DNA from: CAVQWH01 sp963717595
GTDB taxonomy: Bacteria > Patescibacteriota > Saccharimonadia > Saccharimonadales > Saccharimonadaceae
Direction: 5' to 3'
Assembly: GCA_963717595.1 (NCBI GenBank)
Contig: CAVQWH010000001.1
Location: forward strand, 576,621 to 640,620
Length of the DNA stretch: 64,000 nt
This document shows positions 42,490-52,601 of the stretch, one piece after another. Position 1 is the stretch's first letter; each line of letters starts with the position of its first letter. Under the pieces are notes generated by a model. The model saw only the letters and a list, made by a program, of their open reading frames with translations, was not told the origin of the DNA and ran no database searches. The position numbers were made by a program, and so were the translations under genes.

Positions 42490-43863
42490 TTAAGTAGGTA
42501 AGTCACCAGATTCTTGCAGGCGTTTTATGAGGAGGTTTTTAACTGCGTTTTCTGGTTTAGGTCGGTAACTATCTATATTGCAGAACATTTCAGAATCCAT
42601 CGGTATACTAGCGCCGCCAAATATGCGCTCTCCGAGCTGGTGGAGCTTTTCTGTTTCTAGCTCTCCGCCAGTGTAACTTTGAGCAAATTTTACACAAAGT
42701 AAAACTAATTGGCATGCAACTCTAGTAACCTCTGAAATCTTATTTTGCATTTCTACTGTGAAGTCAGCTGCAGACATTGTTTGACCTTCTCGGCCGAAAG
42801 GTGCCAAACGGACGCCAAGCTCATTAACTAAAAACTCAACTCCCCAGCCATGCCACGTATTTGCCTCAAATCTTACGCTAATTTGCGGCAGAATTGATAA
42901 ATTAGGGGGCTTTATTCCTTCTAGTATATCTTGTTGTGAGCGTACAAACTCTAGCTGTCCCTCGAAAGTTTTAATTTTTTCAACTTCATCCCAGCGCGGA
43001 ATCACAGGGTCTTCTTCTATGTATTCAGGTTTAGCTTGCATAGTTACAGAATTTTCACTGCTAAGGCGAGGCTCATCGCGCCACATGTGGGTTATAAATG
43101 GCTGAAGTTTGGTAGGTAATTGACTGCCGTCTATCTCTCTTCCAGTTGAAGACCACCAACCGCGTTCGCGGCCCATATTTTGCCCAAAAGTTTCTAAAGC
43201 CCAATAAGCTATGTGGAGTGCAAAGCGGCTGTTAGCTAGGTCATCGTTGCTATCAAAATCCCAGTTTTCTATGACTTTTTCTAAAACTTCTATTACTTCT
43301 TCGTCGTTGAGTTTTTCTGGCAAAGGCTCGCTTTCTTGTTGAGTTTCTTCCGATTCTGGTGGAAGCTCATCACTAAGCGCTGTAGCCATTTCAAATAAAA
43401 CATATCTAAAGCCGACTTTTCCTATAAGCTGCCTAGCTTTACCACTTGCTATCGCTTCTGTTATTACTGCTTCTGCTTCTTCAGGGTCAAAGGGAATTTC
43501 AACATACTCTTCTGTGCTAGTATAAGCTTTATCAGGCAAGAAATCTTTAGCTTGTAGTGCGAGTATCCATATTTTGGTGCCTATAACTACGGAGGTTTTG
43601 AAGGGTAAAATAGGATCATTAGGAGGTTCTATATGCTCTAAAAGTGCCGCGAAAGTGTCTTCTGCCTTTTCATCTCCCCACCTGAAAACTACCGTACCAA
43701 TGCGGTCATATTGAAAGTTTTCTACAGAATCCACAAACTCTGCAGCGCCACCGCCTAAAAATATCGATCCGGCTTGTCGTTCTTCGTCTGTAAGCCCAGC
43801 CAAATCTAAAGTAAGACGACTTCTGTGGAAAAATTCATTAACTTTATTTTCGCGGTCTCCCAT
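42490..43863 (-). CDS. Unknown large acidic cytoplasmic protein
   Basis: The 457-residue soluble protein is rich in Glu/Asp (EESEETQQESEPLPEKLNDE) and has no membrane segment. I recognise no domain. It lies on the same strand as the possible glycosylase (51 bp downstream) and the unknown gene 49 bp upstream, so the three may form an operon, although each has its own AT-rich -10-like box. Trp and Arg are frequent in the second half (MGRERGWWSSTGREIDGS). Confidence 0.6.
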   Translation of the reverse strand: MGDRENKVNEFFHRSRLTLDLAGLTDEERQAGSIFLGGGAAEFVDSVENFQYDRIGTVVFRWGDEKAEDTFAALLEHIEPPNDPILPFKTSVVIGTKIWILALQAKDFLPDKAYTSTEEYVEIPFDPEEAEAVITEAIASGKARQLIGKVGFRYVLFEMATALSDELPPESEETQQESEPLPEKLNDEEVIEVLEKVIENWDFDSNDDLANSRFALHIAYWALETFGQNMGRERGWWSSTGREIDGSQLPTKLQPFITHMWRDEPRLSSENSVTMQAKPEYIEEDPVIPRWDEVEKIKTFEGQLEFVRSQQDILEGIKPPNLSILPQISVRFEANTWHGWGVEFLVNELGVRLAPFGREGQTMSAADFTVEMQNKISEVTRVACQLVLLCVKFAQSYTGGELETEKLHQLGERIFGGASIPMDSEMFCNIDSYRPKPENAVKNLLIKRLQESGDLPT

Positions 43864-43911
43864 AAGCTAATAATATAATAATAGTTACAAAATATCAATG
43901 AAATGTTTTAT

Positions 43912-44562
43912 TTAAGATAGGGTTATGGTGCCACTAGGTATGTGTTCGCTTATTTTTCTTGCCTGATCTGCAGTTGTCCTAGAAGGTCTCCAGGGGTAAA
44001 AGTATATAGGGCTCCATATTCTAGAGTAAGCTGCACGAATGGTAGCCTCGTCAGCTGAATCTGAAGGGCCTTTTCCTAGCTCTATACTTACTCCTAGTCC
44101 AAGATCTTTAGGCCGCATGTTTTTTCTTTGAAATTCTAAAGCTCTTTCGGTAAGGTGATTGATGACTAAAGCTCTTTGGGCTAACTTAAAAACCATTATT
44201 TTCTCGGGTGGAAATTCTTTAGTACCAGTTATTACTTCGTAGCCCCAGTGCAAGCCGGCATAACTCAAGAACTGACTATAAGAGGCATCTATAACAGTTG
44301 GGTCTGGATCGCCTTCCGCGCCTATTAAGGGCATAGCGTGACCCATTCTAGGATCAAACTCGAGCTGTGGTCTGCTAGCCACTAACCGCGAAGGAATGCC
44401 TTCTCGCCGTGTGTAATCTCTTATAGCCGTAGAGGCTATTCCACATACTGTAGTGCGGAGGCGGTATTTTCTAGGTATAGACTCGTAAATATCATTAGCA
44501 GCTCCGATGCCGCGCTCCAGACCATGAGCTAGCTTTTCTTTATCTACAATAACTTCAACCAT
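43912..44562 (-). CDS. Possible transglutaminase-like cysteine protein
   Basis: The ATG at 44562 (MVEVIVDKEKLAHGLERGI) gives 216 residues. The order TVCGIASTAIRDYTRREGIP, RMGHAMPLIG and TVIDASYSQFL matches the Cys-His-Asp spacing and flanks seen in transglutaminase-like enzymes, where the Cys lies at a helix start and the Asp is followed by a QF-type motif. No signal peptide is present. This is a fold-level guess. TATAAT lies 9 nt before the ATG. It is the most upstream gene of the three-gene unknown cluster. Confidence 0.45.
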   Translation of the reverse strand: MVEVIVDKEKLAHGLERGIGAANDIYESIPRKYRLRTTVCGIASTAIRDYTRREGIPSRLVASRPQLEFDPRMGHAMPLIGAEGDPDPTVIDASYSQFLSYAGLHWGYEVITGTKEFPPEKIMVFKLAQRALVINHLTERALEFQRKNMRPKDLGLGVSIELGKGPSDSADEATIRAAYSRIWSPIYFYPWRPSRTTADQARKISEHIPSGTITLS

Positions 44563-44721
44563 AGGTATATTATTATACAATAAGTATTTTAAATAGCTAA
44601 TTATTTAATTGATGATATTCAGCTAGTTGTTTAGTTTTATTGCATCCATCTCGGCAGCACCGTCTTCAGTAATAAAGGGGGTATTTTGGTTGAAATTAAT
44701 TAAGAGTATATAATTTCAGTT

Positions 44722-45442
44722 ATGACCAAGTTGTTATATATGGAAGACTTTGATGTAGTTACTTGCGATGCAAAAGTAGCTAAAACGGAAGAATTTGAAG
44801 GCAAGCAGGTTGTGGTATTGGACCGAAACTTGTTTTTACCCAAAAGGCGGCGGTCAGGATTTCGACCAAGGAATTATTAAATCGAATAACATAACTTTTA
44901 ACGTTGAAGCAGCATTTTTTATAGACGGAGAAGTCAAGCATATAGGAGAGTACAAAGAAGGCCATTTTTCAGTAGGTGATTCCGTAAAGTGTGAGGTAAA
45001 TCAATCTCGCAGAAAAACTAATACTCGCTTGCATTCTGCCGGCCATGTTTTAGATATGGCTGTGCGCAAGCTTGGGTGGGATTGGATTCCTGGCAAAGGA
45101 GCGCATTATCCGCATATGGCGTTCGTTGAATATAGCGGAGAATTTGATAGTGATAAAAAGCAAGAACTAATATCAGAACTTCAAGTGAAGATTGACGAGC
45201 TAGTTGGATCTGGAAGCGAAAATACCATAAAATTTATGACTCCGGAAGAAATGAAGCAAACGGGTGCCGTTGTGCCAGGTAACTTGCCCACTGGTAAGCC
45301 TACTCGGGTAGTTTTTTATGATGATTTTGCTGTTCCGTGCGGGGGAACTCATGTTAAAAATATTAACGAAATCGGTAAGGTTGTAATAAAGAATATTAAG
45401 CGTAGAGACGGCGGCATTAGGGTAAGTTACAACATTGAATAA
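44722..45442 (+). CDS. alaX: Alanyl-tRNA editing protein AlaX, apparent 1-base insertion
   Basis: AlaX hydrolyses mischarged Ser- or Gly-tRNA(Ala) in trans. The ATG at 44722 reads MTKLLYMEDFDVVTCDAKVA to VVVLDR. One extra A at 44826-44828 shifts the frame, after which it continues TCFYPKGGGQDFDQG. The catalytic zinc site is present as HSAGH (RLHSAGHVLD) and CGGTHVKN. The total is about 239 residues. TATAAT (44709-44714) is 7 nt before the ATG. The stop overlaps the next ATG (TAATG). Confidence 0.92.
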
Positions 45443-46005
45443 TGGCTAAGACAAAAAGTAGTATAAAAGGCCTTAAAAGATTTTTGCTAGTACTTGCCAT
45501 AGTGGTGGCTTATGCGGTTTACTCTGTTTATAGTTACGGATTAAAGCAAGGCCTGTCTGTTACTTTGCTAACTTGGGCGTTTTTTGTTTTTGGCACTCCA
45601 ATTGCCGATGCAGGCTTCTTAGTAGCTTTTCCGATTCGTTTAGTTAGCGGTTTTAGAATGCTTTACACTCAAATTATCGTTTGGGTCGTGGCGGCTTTTT
45701 TGGTTGCGGCTTATTTTGCAGCTGACGTAGCAGTATTTGATAAAACTGGTATTTTGCAGCTTTTTCATAAAATAATTGTTACGCCGTGGCCGCTGAGTTT
45801 AATTTTGATATTATCTGCTATCGGGACTTATGTCTCTGTAGTATTTGATGATAAGGTGTTTGATGTTGCGGCTTCTAAAAACAAAAAGCAGAGCCTACGG
45901 GCGGGGAGTGTAAAGTTATATTCCACGATTGCCATATTCGTGGCAACTTTTGCCCTTTATGTTTTACTACTTGATATTACCCACACTCATATAAAAATCT
46001 TTTAG
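45442..46005 (+). CDS. Unknown membrane protein coupled to alaX
   Basis: The 187-residue protein has five membrane segments (about 13-31, 40-62, 73-93, 107-130 and 154-178) with a conserved-looking FGTPIADAGFLVAFPIRLVS between helices 2 and 3. I do not recognise the family with certainty. Its start overlaps the alaX stop, so they are translationally coupled. The following MMPL gene starts 45 bp later. Confidence 0.7.
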   Translation: MAKTKSSIKGLKRFLLVLAIVVAYAVYSVYSYGLKQGLSVTLLTWAFFVFGTPIADAGFLVAFPIRLVSGFRMLYTQIIVWVVAAFLVAAYFAADVAVFDKTGILQLFHKIIVTPWPLSLILILSAIGTYVSVVFDDKVFDVAASKNKKQSLRAGSVKLYSTIAIFVATFALYVLLLDITHTHIKIF

Positions 46006-46049
46006 CAAACCTGAAGTTGTGATATTATCCTAGCAAGCAAGGAGTAACT

Positions 46050-48257
46050 TTGACTAAAGCCTTATACAAACTTGGCAAGCTGCTAGCCAAATACCACTGG
46101 TTAGTTTTAGCTGTGTGGCTTGTTGTCATCGTTGGCGGGGTTTACTGGGTGAAGTCTGCGAACACTGGTTTCCAAAATGATTACTCAATTCCTAACACTT
46201 CAGCCCAAACTTCCCAAGACGTTTTAAATAAAGATTTTCCTCAAATTGCCGGTGAAAGCGCCACGATTGTTTTTCAGTCTAAAAAAGGAAGCATTACAGA
46301 TTCTGCTAAGCAGCAATATGTCGCTAGCGTATTAAAAGGCGTTGCAAAACTCAGCGGCGTAGAGACAGTAACTAATCCGTACCAACTTGTAAACGGCCAA
46401 ATGGTAAACGTTTCTAAAGACGGCACCACGGCCTTTGCTAACATCTACTACAACAAAAACGTTACAGTTACTAACCAAACCACAGACGATTTAACCAATA
46501 AAGTTAATAGCTATAGTTCCATGGGCGAAAAGGTTGATGCTAGCGCTGTGCCTGGTGGTAATACGTATTTTGCCACGGCTAACTCTACGACTGACGATAA
46601 AGTTTCCGAGATCCTTGGTATTTCTGCAGCGATAATAATTCTGTTAATTGCTTTTGGTTCAGTTGTAGCAATGGGTCTGCCGTTGATTTCAGCTATCTTT
46701 GGCTTAGGAGTTGGAATATCAGTAATCTACATTTTATCAAGCTTCTTGAAGGTTTCGTCAGTTGGTCCAACAGTTGCGACTATGATAGGTTTGGGTGTTG
46801 GCATTGACTATGCGTTATTTATAGTAAACCGTTTTAGAGAAAACCTACACAACGGCCTAGAAAAAATTGAAGCTATTGGTCGGGCTATAGGTACTGCCGG
46901 CCAGGCGGTTATTGTTGCTGGTATCACGGTGATAATCGCACTTCTAGGGCTGTTTTTAATAGATATCCCTATTATTAGCTCCATTGCATACGCGGCCGCT
47001 ATAACGGTCGGCACCGCGATATTGATCGCTAATACGCTTTTGCCGGCTTTGCTAAGTTTGCTTGGTGATAAGATTGAAAAATTAAACATCCACCATCTTT
47101 TTGGTAAGACCGGCTTTAATCATACTCACGCAAGAAAATGGGGAATAACTGTCACGAAGCATCCTTACAGAACTGGTCTCATAGCCTTAGTTATATATGC
47201 GATTCTTATTATTCCAGTATTTAGCATCCAGCTTGGCCTTCCTGGAGAAGACACAATTCCTTCAGATAATACTCAGCGCATAGCTTACAATATTATCTCT
47301 GATAAATTCGGAGTAGGCTACAATGGCCCTATCTTGCTTGTCGAACAAATTCCTACTGGAAAATCTCAGACGCAGCTAAAATCCGACTTCACCAACATCA
47401 CTAAAAAGATCCAATCTATATCTGGTGTTGAGACAGTAACTTATCCTAATTTCAACACCAACCATACTGTAGCAGTCCAAGCTGTAATTTCTAAAAATTC
47501 TTATTACAGCCAGCAAACAGAAAGCCTGGTAAATAACCTAGAAGGCACCACATTACCTCAACTAGAAAAACAAACGGGGTTCACTATACATAATGGAGGC
47601 TTTACAGCAACTTTTGTTGATATGGCAGATAAAATAGTCAAAAAAATGCCGGTGTTTATGGGCGCTGTTATACTAGCAGCCTTTCTGCTCCTGATAATTG
47701 TTTTCCGCTCAATTTATGTTCCGTTTATCGCTGCTTTAATGATAGGCTTCACGGCTCTGGCTTCGTTTGGAGTCATGGTGGCAGTTTTCCAATGGGGCTG
47801 GGCAGCTAACCTTATTGGCCTTGAAACCACTGGTCCGCTGGTTTCATACGTGCCAATAATGATATTCGCCATATTATTTGGCCTTACTATGGATTATGAA
47901 ATTTTCCTTGTTTCAAGAATGCGCGAAGCTTATTCAGAAACCGGCAAAAACAAAGAAGCAGTAGTTGCTGGATTGACTAAATCCTCTAGGATTATTATCG
48001 TCGCGGCGCTGATTATGTTCTGCGTCTTCAGCTCATTCAATACTCAATTTAGCGCTGTGGTAAAAATGTTCGGCACGGGCTTGGCGGCTGCGATTGCTAT
48101 AGACGTTTTCTTAGCTCGTATGATTTTGATTCCCACTCTTATGACTATCGGTAAAAACGCCACTTGGTGGTTTCCAAGCTGGCTTTCGTGGATACCAGAC
48201 CTCCACTTTGAAGATAGTTCAGTTTTAGAAAAACCCAAGAAGTCTACCAAGAAGTAA
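46050..48257 (+). CDS. MMPL/RND-family membrane exporter
   Basis: The 735-residue protein has the twofold MMPL layout: helix 1 (about 15-32), a large outside domain, six clustered helices with GLGVGIDYALFIVNRFREN, then a second outside domain and six helices with FGLTMDYEIFLVSRMREAY. The paired Asp-Tyr motifs (GIDY and MDY) are the proton relay of MMPL transporters. It probably exports lipids or other hydrophobic molecules. The start is TTG at 46050 after CAAGGAGTAACT. It meets another MMPL gene tail-to-tail, 1 bp apart. Confidence 0.92.
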   Translation: MTKALYKLGKLLAKYHWLVLAVWLVVIVGGVYWVKSANTGFQNDYSIPNTSAQTSQDVLNKDFPQIAGESATIVFQSKKGSITDSAKQQYVASVLKGVAKLSGVETVTNPYQLVNGQMVNVSKDGTTAFANIYYNKNVTVTNQTTDDLTNKVNSYSSMGEKVDASAVPGGNTYFATANSTTDDKVSEILGISAAIIILLIAFGSVVAMGLPLISAIFGLGVGISVIYILSSFLKVSSVGPTVATMIGLGVGIDYALFIVNRFRENLHNGLEKIEAIGRAIGTAGQAVIVAGITVIIALLGLFLIDIPIISSIAYAAAITVGTAILIANTLLPALLSLLGDKIEKLNIHHLFGKTGFNHTHARKWGITVTKHPYRTGLIALVIYAILIIPVFSIQLGLPGEDTIPSDNTQRIAYNIISDKFGVGYNGPILLVEQIPTGKSQTQLKSDFTNITKKIQSISGVETVTYPNFNTNHTVAVQAVISKNSYYSQQTESLVNNLEGTTLPQLEKQTGFTIHNGGFTATFVDMADKIVKKMPVFMGAVILAAFLLLIIVFRSIYVPFIAALMIGFTALASFGVMVAVFQWGWAANLIGLETTGPLVSYVPIMIFAILFGLTMDYEIFLVSRMREAYSETGKNKEAVVAGLTKSSRIIIVAALIMFCVFSSFNTQFSAVVKMFGTGLAAAIAIDVFLARMILIPTLMTIGKNATWWFPSWLSWIPDLHFEDSSVLEKPKKSTKK

Positions 48258-48258
48258 T

Positions 48259-50366
48259 TTACTTTTTGGATTTACTCAGCTTGCTTGGCCACCAAATGGC
48301 TTTGCCTATGTCGTAACTAATGGCCGGCACTAATAGTGAGCGAACTATAATCGTATCGAGCAATACCCCGAAAGAAACTATAAATGCAATTTGTGCTAAG
48401 AAAAGTATCGGCACTACGGCGAGTGAGGCAAATGTGGCAGCCAGCACTATACCTGCAGAAGTTATTACACTACCAGTTACGCTCAAGCCTCTCAAAATTC
48501 CGGCTTTTGTAGAATGGGCGGCAGACTCTTCGCGCACCCTTGTCATTAAGAATATATTGTAATCTACACCTAGGGCTACTAAGAATATAAATCCAAACAA
48601 AGGTATTGCTGCGTCGGAGCCAGCGAAGTGAAATACGTGGTTAAACAGAAGCGCTGAAATTCCAATTGTGGCACCAAAACTTAAAATTACACTTGCTATT
48701 AGCAGCACGGGTGCCAAGATTGAGCGAAGCAGTAAAATCAAGATTACCAAGATAACGGCTAGAACTATTGGGATTATTTTGTGCAGGTCGTTCTTAGCTG
48801 TTTGGTTGGCGTCGATTGAAATAGCAGTCGTTCCGCCTACTAAAGCGCTTGAGTCAACTTTAGGCAATCTGTCTCTTAGATCTTTTACAGCTTTTTTCGC
48901 AGCGGCAGAGTCTGGTGATGACTGCAAGGTAGCATTTATAGCAACTTGGTTGCTTGAAATTATAAGTCTTCCATTTTGAGTTACGGGTTGTGCAGAGCTA
49001 ATGCCAGGCGTGTTTTTAACTGTATTTATAACTTCTGGGCTTTTATTAGCATTTGCGATTATGATTACTGGACTGCCCGAGCCAGCAGGAAAGTGCTTAC
49101 TTAAAATCGATTGTCCAGTCACGGCATTTGACTTTCCGAGTATGGTGTCGGTTTGCGATACTCCATCAGCCTTAAATGTAGGCACTGCAGCTACAAAAAG
49201 TAGCAAAACCACTAAGCACACTATCCAAACGCTGCGAGCGTGGTCTGCTACGAATTGGGGGATCCGCCGCCACAAGCCATGCCTTCCTTCTAGCCCTGTT
49301 CTAATTTTGAGATTCTGTTTTTCAACCGAAACCTTTGGCCTAAATGGCCAAAACGCTCCTCTTCCAAAAAGTACCAAAAAAGCTGGCAAGAAACTTAGTG
49401 CTGCTAGCACAGAAAAGAATATTCCAAATGCCGCTACAGGCCTAGGCTTTTGTTTGAGTTAAGATCGGAAAGCAGCAAGCAAAGCAAGCCGAGTATAACT
49501 GTTGCGCCGGAAGCTATTATTGGCTCAAAGCTACGCTTATATGCTAGCTTTATAGATTCCCATCGTGATTCGTGATATTCCAAGGCTTCGCGAAAACGTG
49601 CCGTTAAAAGTAGGGAATAATCAGTTGCCGCACCTATTACTAATATAGACAAAATACCCTGGCTCTGTCCGTTTAGTTTAAACCAATCTGCTTCGACGCC
49701 GTGATAAACTGCTAAGCCCGCCGCGCTTAAAGCAAAGCTGGCTGTTAGCAAAACTACAAAAGGCAATATTATAGATCTATAAACTAGGAGTAATATGATG
49801 AACACAGCGCTCAGCGCTACATAAAGCAATATGCTGTCTATGCCACCAAATGCTTTGATGAGATCTGCTGCTAAACCAGCCGGGCCGGTAATATAGCCTT
49901 TGTCTCCTTGTTCTAGACTTTTGTTTAGTGTGTCGCGAAGGTGCGATACGATATTTTTTGATTGAGTATAGCTAGATATTTGAATTATAAACTCAATCGC
50001 CTTGTCATCTTTTGAAGGGATGGGGCCGACGACGGCATCTTTACTTTTAGCAATACCCGAAACGTTTTTAAATTGTTCTGTAAGTTGAGAATAGTGGACA
50101 ATATCGCTAGGTTGAATTTGGCTTTTAGATTCTATGATTGCAATAGCAGGTATGGAGCTAGACCTGAAAAAATTCTTCTGTAGGTTTTGAACTTTCGTTG
50201 AATCTGCGCTGGCCGGCAAAAAGTCAGCTTGGTTATTGTCAGAAACATTAGAAAGCTTACCAAATGTTGGGCCGCCGAAAGCGCCAACCGCTAACCAAAC
50301 TAACACCGCAGCTATTGGCAAAAGCCAATACCACCATTTGCGCCCATTTGTTTTAACGGCTTTCAT
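48259..50366 (-). CDS. Second MMPL-family exporter, apparent 1-base deletion
   Basis: The ATG at 50366 starts MKAVKTNGRKWWYWLLPIAA. The N-terminal half includes LVIGAATDYSLLLTARFREA (proton-relay motif) and stops after SNKSLGL. Adding one C in the run near 49440 restores GPVAAFGIFFSVLAALSFLP and the second half with VALGVDYNIFLMTRVREES. The combined length is about 702 residues, normal for MMPL. It differs clearly in sequence from the neighbour, so this is an old pair and not a recent duplication. Confidence 0.9.
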
Positions 50367-50430
50367 ATATTCTCAATATAACCGCCACGTAAGCTTAATA
50401 CAAATCCGGTTTTGCTTAACGGCACCGTTT

Positions 50431-51426
50431 TTAATTTTCTTTTAATATTTTATAAACTTCCCACTGCTCATGTGCGCGACGTATGTTGAAATCATATCTA
50501 AACTCAAAGCTGTTTGGTGGCGTAAAATAACTATCTTCAACGCTATCAACCAAGTGTCTAATTCCCAAGCACAGGCCTATTAGCTGGCTAGCCGAGAGGG
50601 CTTTTTTAGTAAAGTCATTCTTGTCAATCTTAAGTTTGGCTTCTTTATAGTAAGCTTCAATAATACTATGTAATTGAGAAGCTGAGACATTTTTTCTTTT
50701 CTTAAACATTCTCTCACTTACATACGACTGTAACATGTCACCTACATCAAATAGAGGATTACTAATTCCATAGCCATCCCAGTCAATAAAAGTAATCGCC
50801 TCTCCGTTCCTAAAAAGGACGTTTCCTATCCTTGGGTCGCTGTGTATGAGTTGCGCCGGCATCGTGTCTACTTTTTGTTTCTTTGAAGCACTTATCATAT
50901 CTTTTGCTAGTTTACGTTTAGCGCTATCTTTAATTTTTAGTGCAACTTTTTCAAGGTGGCTGGCGTGATATGCAATATCTCTACCGCGGCCTAAAGGGTG
51001 CTTTGGGTTATAGCTAAGAGTAGATAAAGAATGGTGCAGCTTTCCTAGCAGCTCACCCAAAGCTAAAGTAGGCTTGTAGTCTCCCTCAAACTTGCTGCCT
51101 GGTTCTGATTCAATATAGCCAAAAGCACGCCACACTCTTCCTGAGCTGTCGGTTGTATACCGAGCCCCATTACTGGACTTTAAAGCGGTAGCCATTTCCC
51201 ACCCAAGATTTTTTAGATAAGCTGAAACTGCCTCGTAATCTTCATCCAGGGAGCTATCATATATTTTACTTAGACGTTGGAGAATAGTTTTATTACCACC
51301 ATTCCCAATAACCAGCATGGTGGTGTTAATTTCTCCACCTTCAATTAGAGAGTAACTTGCTATGCCGCCTGGATAATATGCTTTTAATATTTCTTCAGGT
51401 ATTGTATTTAAGGAAAATTCTGACAT
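50431..51426 (-). CDS. Aminoglycoside phosphotransferase-family kinase
   Basis: The 331-residue protein (ATG 51426; MSEFSLNTIPEEILKAYYPG) has the APH/choline kinase-like fold: N-lobe NKTILQRLSKIYD, the catalytic loop LIHSDPRIGNVLF (HxD...N) and the Mg site FIDWDGYGISNPLFDVGDML. It phosphorylates a small hydroxylated molecule. Family members range from antibiotic resistance to homoserine or fructosamine kinases, so the substrate is open. It forms no operon with neighbours. Confidence 0.88.
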   Translation of the reverse strand: MSEFSLNTIPEEILKAYYPGGIASYSLIEGGEINTTMLVIGNGGNKTILQRLSKIYDSSLDEDYEAVSAYLKNLGWEMATALKSSNGARYTTDSSGRVWRAFGYIESEPGSKFEGDYKPTLALGELLGKLHHSLSTLSYNPKHPLGRGRDIAYHASHLEKVALKIKDSAKRKLAKDMISASKKQKVDTMPAQLIHSDPRIGNVLFRNGEAITFIDWDGYGISNPLFDVGDMLQSYVSERMFKKRKNVSASQLHSIIEAYYKEAKLKIDKNDFTKKALSASQLIGLCLGIRHLVDSVEDSYFTPPNSFEFRYDFNIRRAHEQWEVYKILKEN

Positions 51427-51482
51427 CAACTAACCTTAGTATATTTGTTTTGCCGCAGCACGCAATAAAAGTTTACTCGATT

Positions 51483-51683
51483 TTATATATGCAGCAGTTG
51501 CAATATGGAATGTATTACAAAAGCTGGCCAGACGAAAGATTTTAGAACTGCTAATATAAAGCCCCAAAATCCTACGGAATGCTGCACGAAATAAACTAGC
51601 GCACCAATCCAAGCCGTAAAGGCTACAAAGCCCATAGGCCCACCACCACTATTGATAACTTTTGTGGTTTGCTTTTTAACCAT
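51483..51683 (-). CDS. Small two-helix membrane protein
   Basis: The 66-residue protein has helix 1 about 17-36 (GFVAFTAWIGALVYFVQH) and helix 2 about 39-62, with a Gly-rich turn (NSGGGPMG) before helix 1. The SD GAAAGGAGGGTGTT lies before ATG 51683. The family is not certain. The layout resembles small conserved actinobacterial and TM7 membrane proteins. Confidence 0.65.
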   Translation of the reverse strand: MVKKQTTKVINSGGGPMGFVAFTAWIGALVYFVQHSVGFWGFILAVLKSFVWPAFVIHSILQLLHI

Positions 51684-51736
51684 AACACCCTCCTTTCAAT
51701 TTAAATTATACTCTTGTTAAAGATAAATTAGGCAGG

Positions 51737-52444
51737 TTAGTAATCAACGGTACTATAAAAAGCATCTTCTGCAGAGTAAATATTTTTAGATTCTGATAAA
51801 TCTATCAAGATTTTCGAAGATCTAAAATATTTATCTTGTTTTTCTAGGTCATCTATACTCATCCAGGCGTTATAGCCACGAGGCCAGTTATTTTCAATCT
51901 TGCCTTTAATATTTTTCGCTTCAATAACTACAAATAATTTATCTTCCAGTAGCTCGCTCGTATCTTTACTGTAGTCTTTCTTTCTGTAAAAAGACTTAAT
52001 ATTATATGAAGCAAGTAAACCGGTTTGCTTTTCAAATTCTCTTTTAGCCGTGTATTCAATAGATTCTCCCCATTGCACTGGTTCGCTGATACAACCCCAT
52101 AATCCATAAAAAGGATTACGCAGACGTTTTTGAAATAAATAAAGCGTTTCTTTTGTAGTTTTCTTTTTTGCGATTATTGCCACAGAAAGCTTTGGTTGTT
52201 TTTGCACAGAGCTTTCTATTCTACTTAAGTTATTGGCAAATTCTTTACCTTTTGCAGTAAGAAGATAGGTTCCCGATTCATTTTTATCTATATATTTTTG
52301 GTGAACTAATTTTCTAAGATGAAATTTAAAAACGTCACTGTCTAATCCAGTTGGGCGCATTAGCGAAGTATAGCGTGCCGACTCTGCATGCCTAAGCGTC
52401 CTTAAAATAGACATCTGCGCTTTATGTAATTCTTTCAGTCTCAT
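51737..52444 (-). CDS. Winged-helix protein with a degenerate Nudix domain
   Basis: The 235-residue protein has an N-terminal winged helix (about 1-70; LDSDVFKFHLRKLVHQKYID, then GTYLLTAKGKEFA) and a C-terminal Nudix fold (about 78-200). The Nudix box reads GESIEYTAKREFEKQTG: the metal-binding EExG part is KQTG, so hydrolase activity is doubtful. The combination suggests a transcription regulator that senses a nucleotide-like ligand, as in NrtR-type proteins, but here with the wing first. It may alternatively be a tRNA/RNA-binding Nudix relative. Confidence 0.7.
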   Translation of the reverse strand: MRLKELHKAQMSILRTLRHAESARYTSLMRPTGLDSDVFKFHLRKLVHQKYIDKNESGTYLLTAKGKEFANNLSRIESSVQKQPKLSVAIIAKKKTTKETLYLFQKRLRNPFYGLWGCISEPVQWGESIEYTAKREFEKQTGLLASYNIKSFYRKKDYSKDTSELLEDKLFVVIEAKNIKGKIENNWPRGYNAWMSIDDLEKQDKYFRSSKILIDLSESKNIYSAEDAFYSTVDY

Positions 52445-52601
52445 AATTTATGCTTTTAAACAATATTAACACAATAAGTGCAAGTTTGGGTAGTAATTTA
52501 CCCTAGAAACTCTACTGGCTCGCTTGCAATAGTTGGTCGTAGAAGTGAGAAGTGGGCCTTCTATATTTAGCAATAAATAAGCTTAGCGAGGTTTTCTTAT
52601 T

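Noticed and set aside
46050..50366. The two MMPL genes as a recent tandem du­plication
   Set aside because: They share architecture only; the sequences differ strongly and they lie tail-to-tail.
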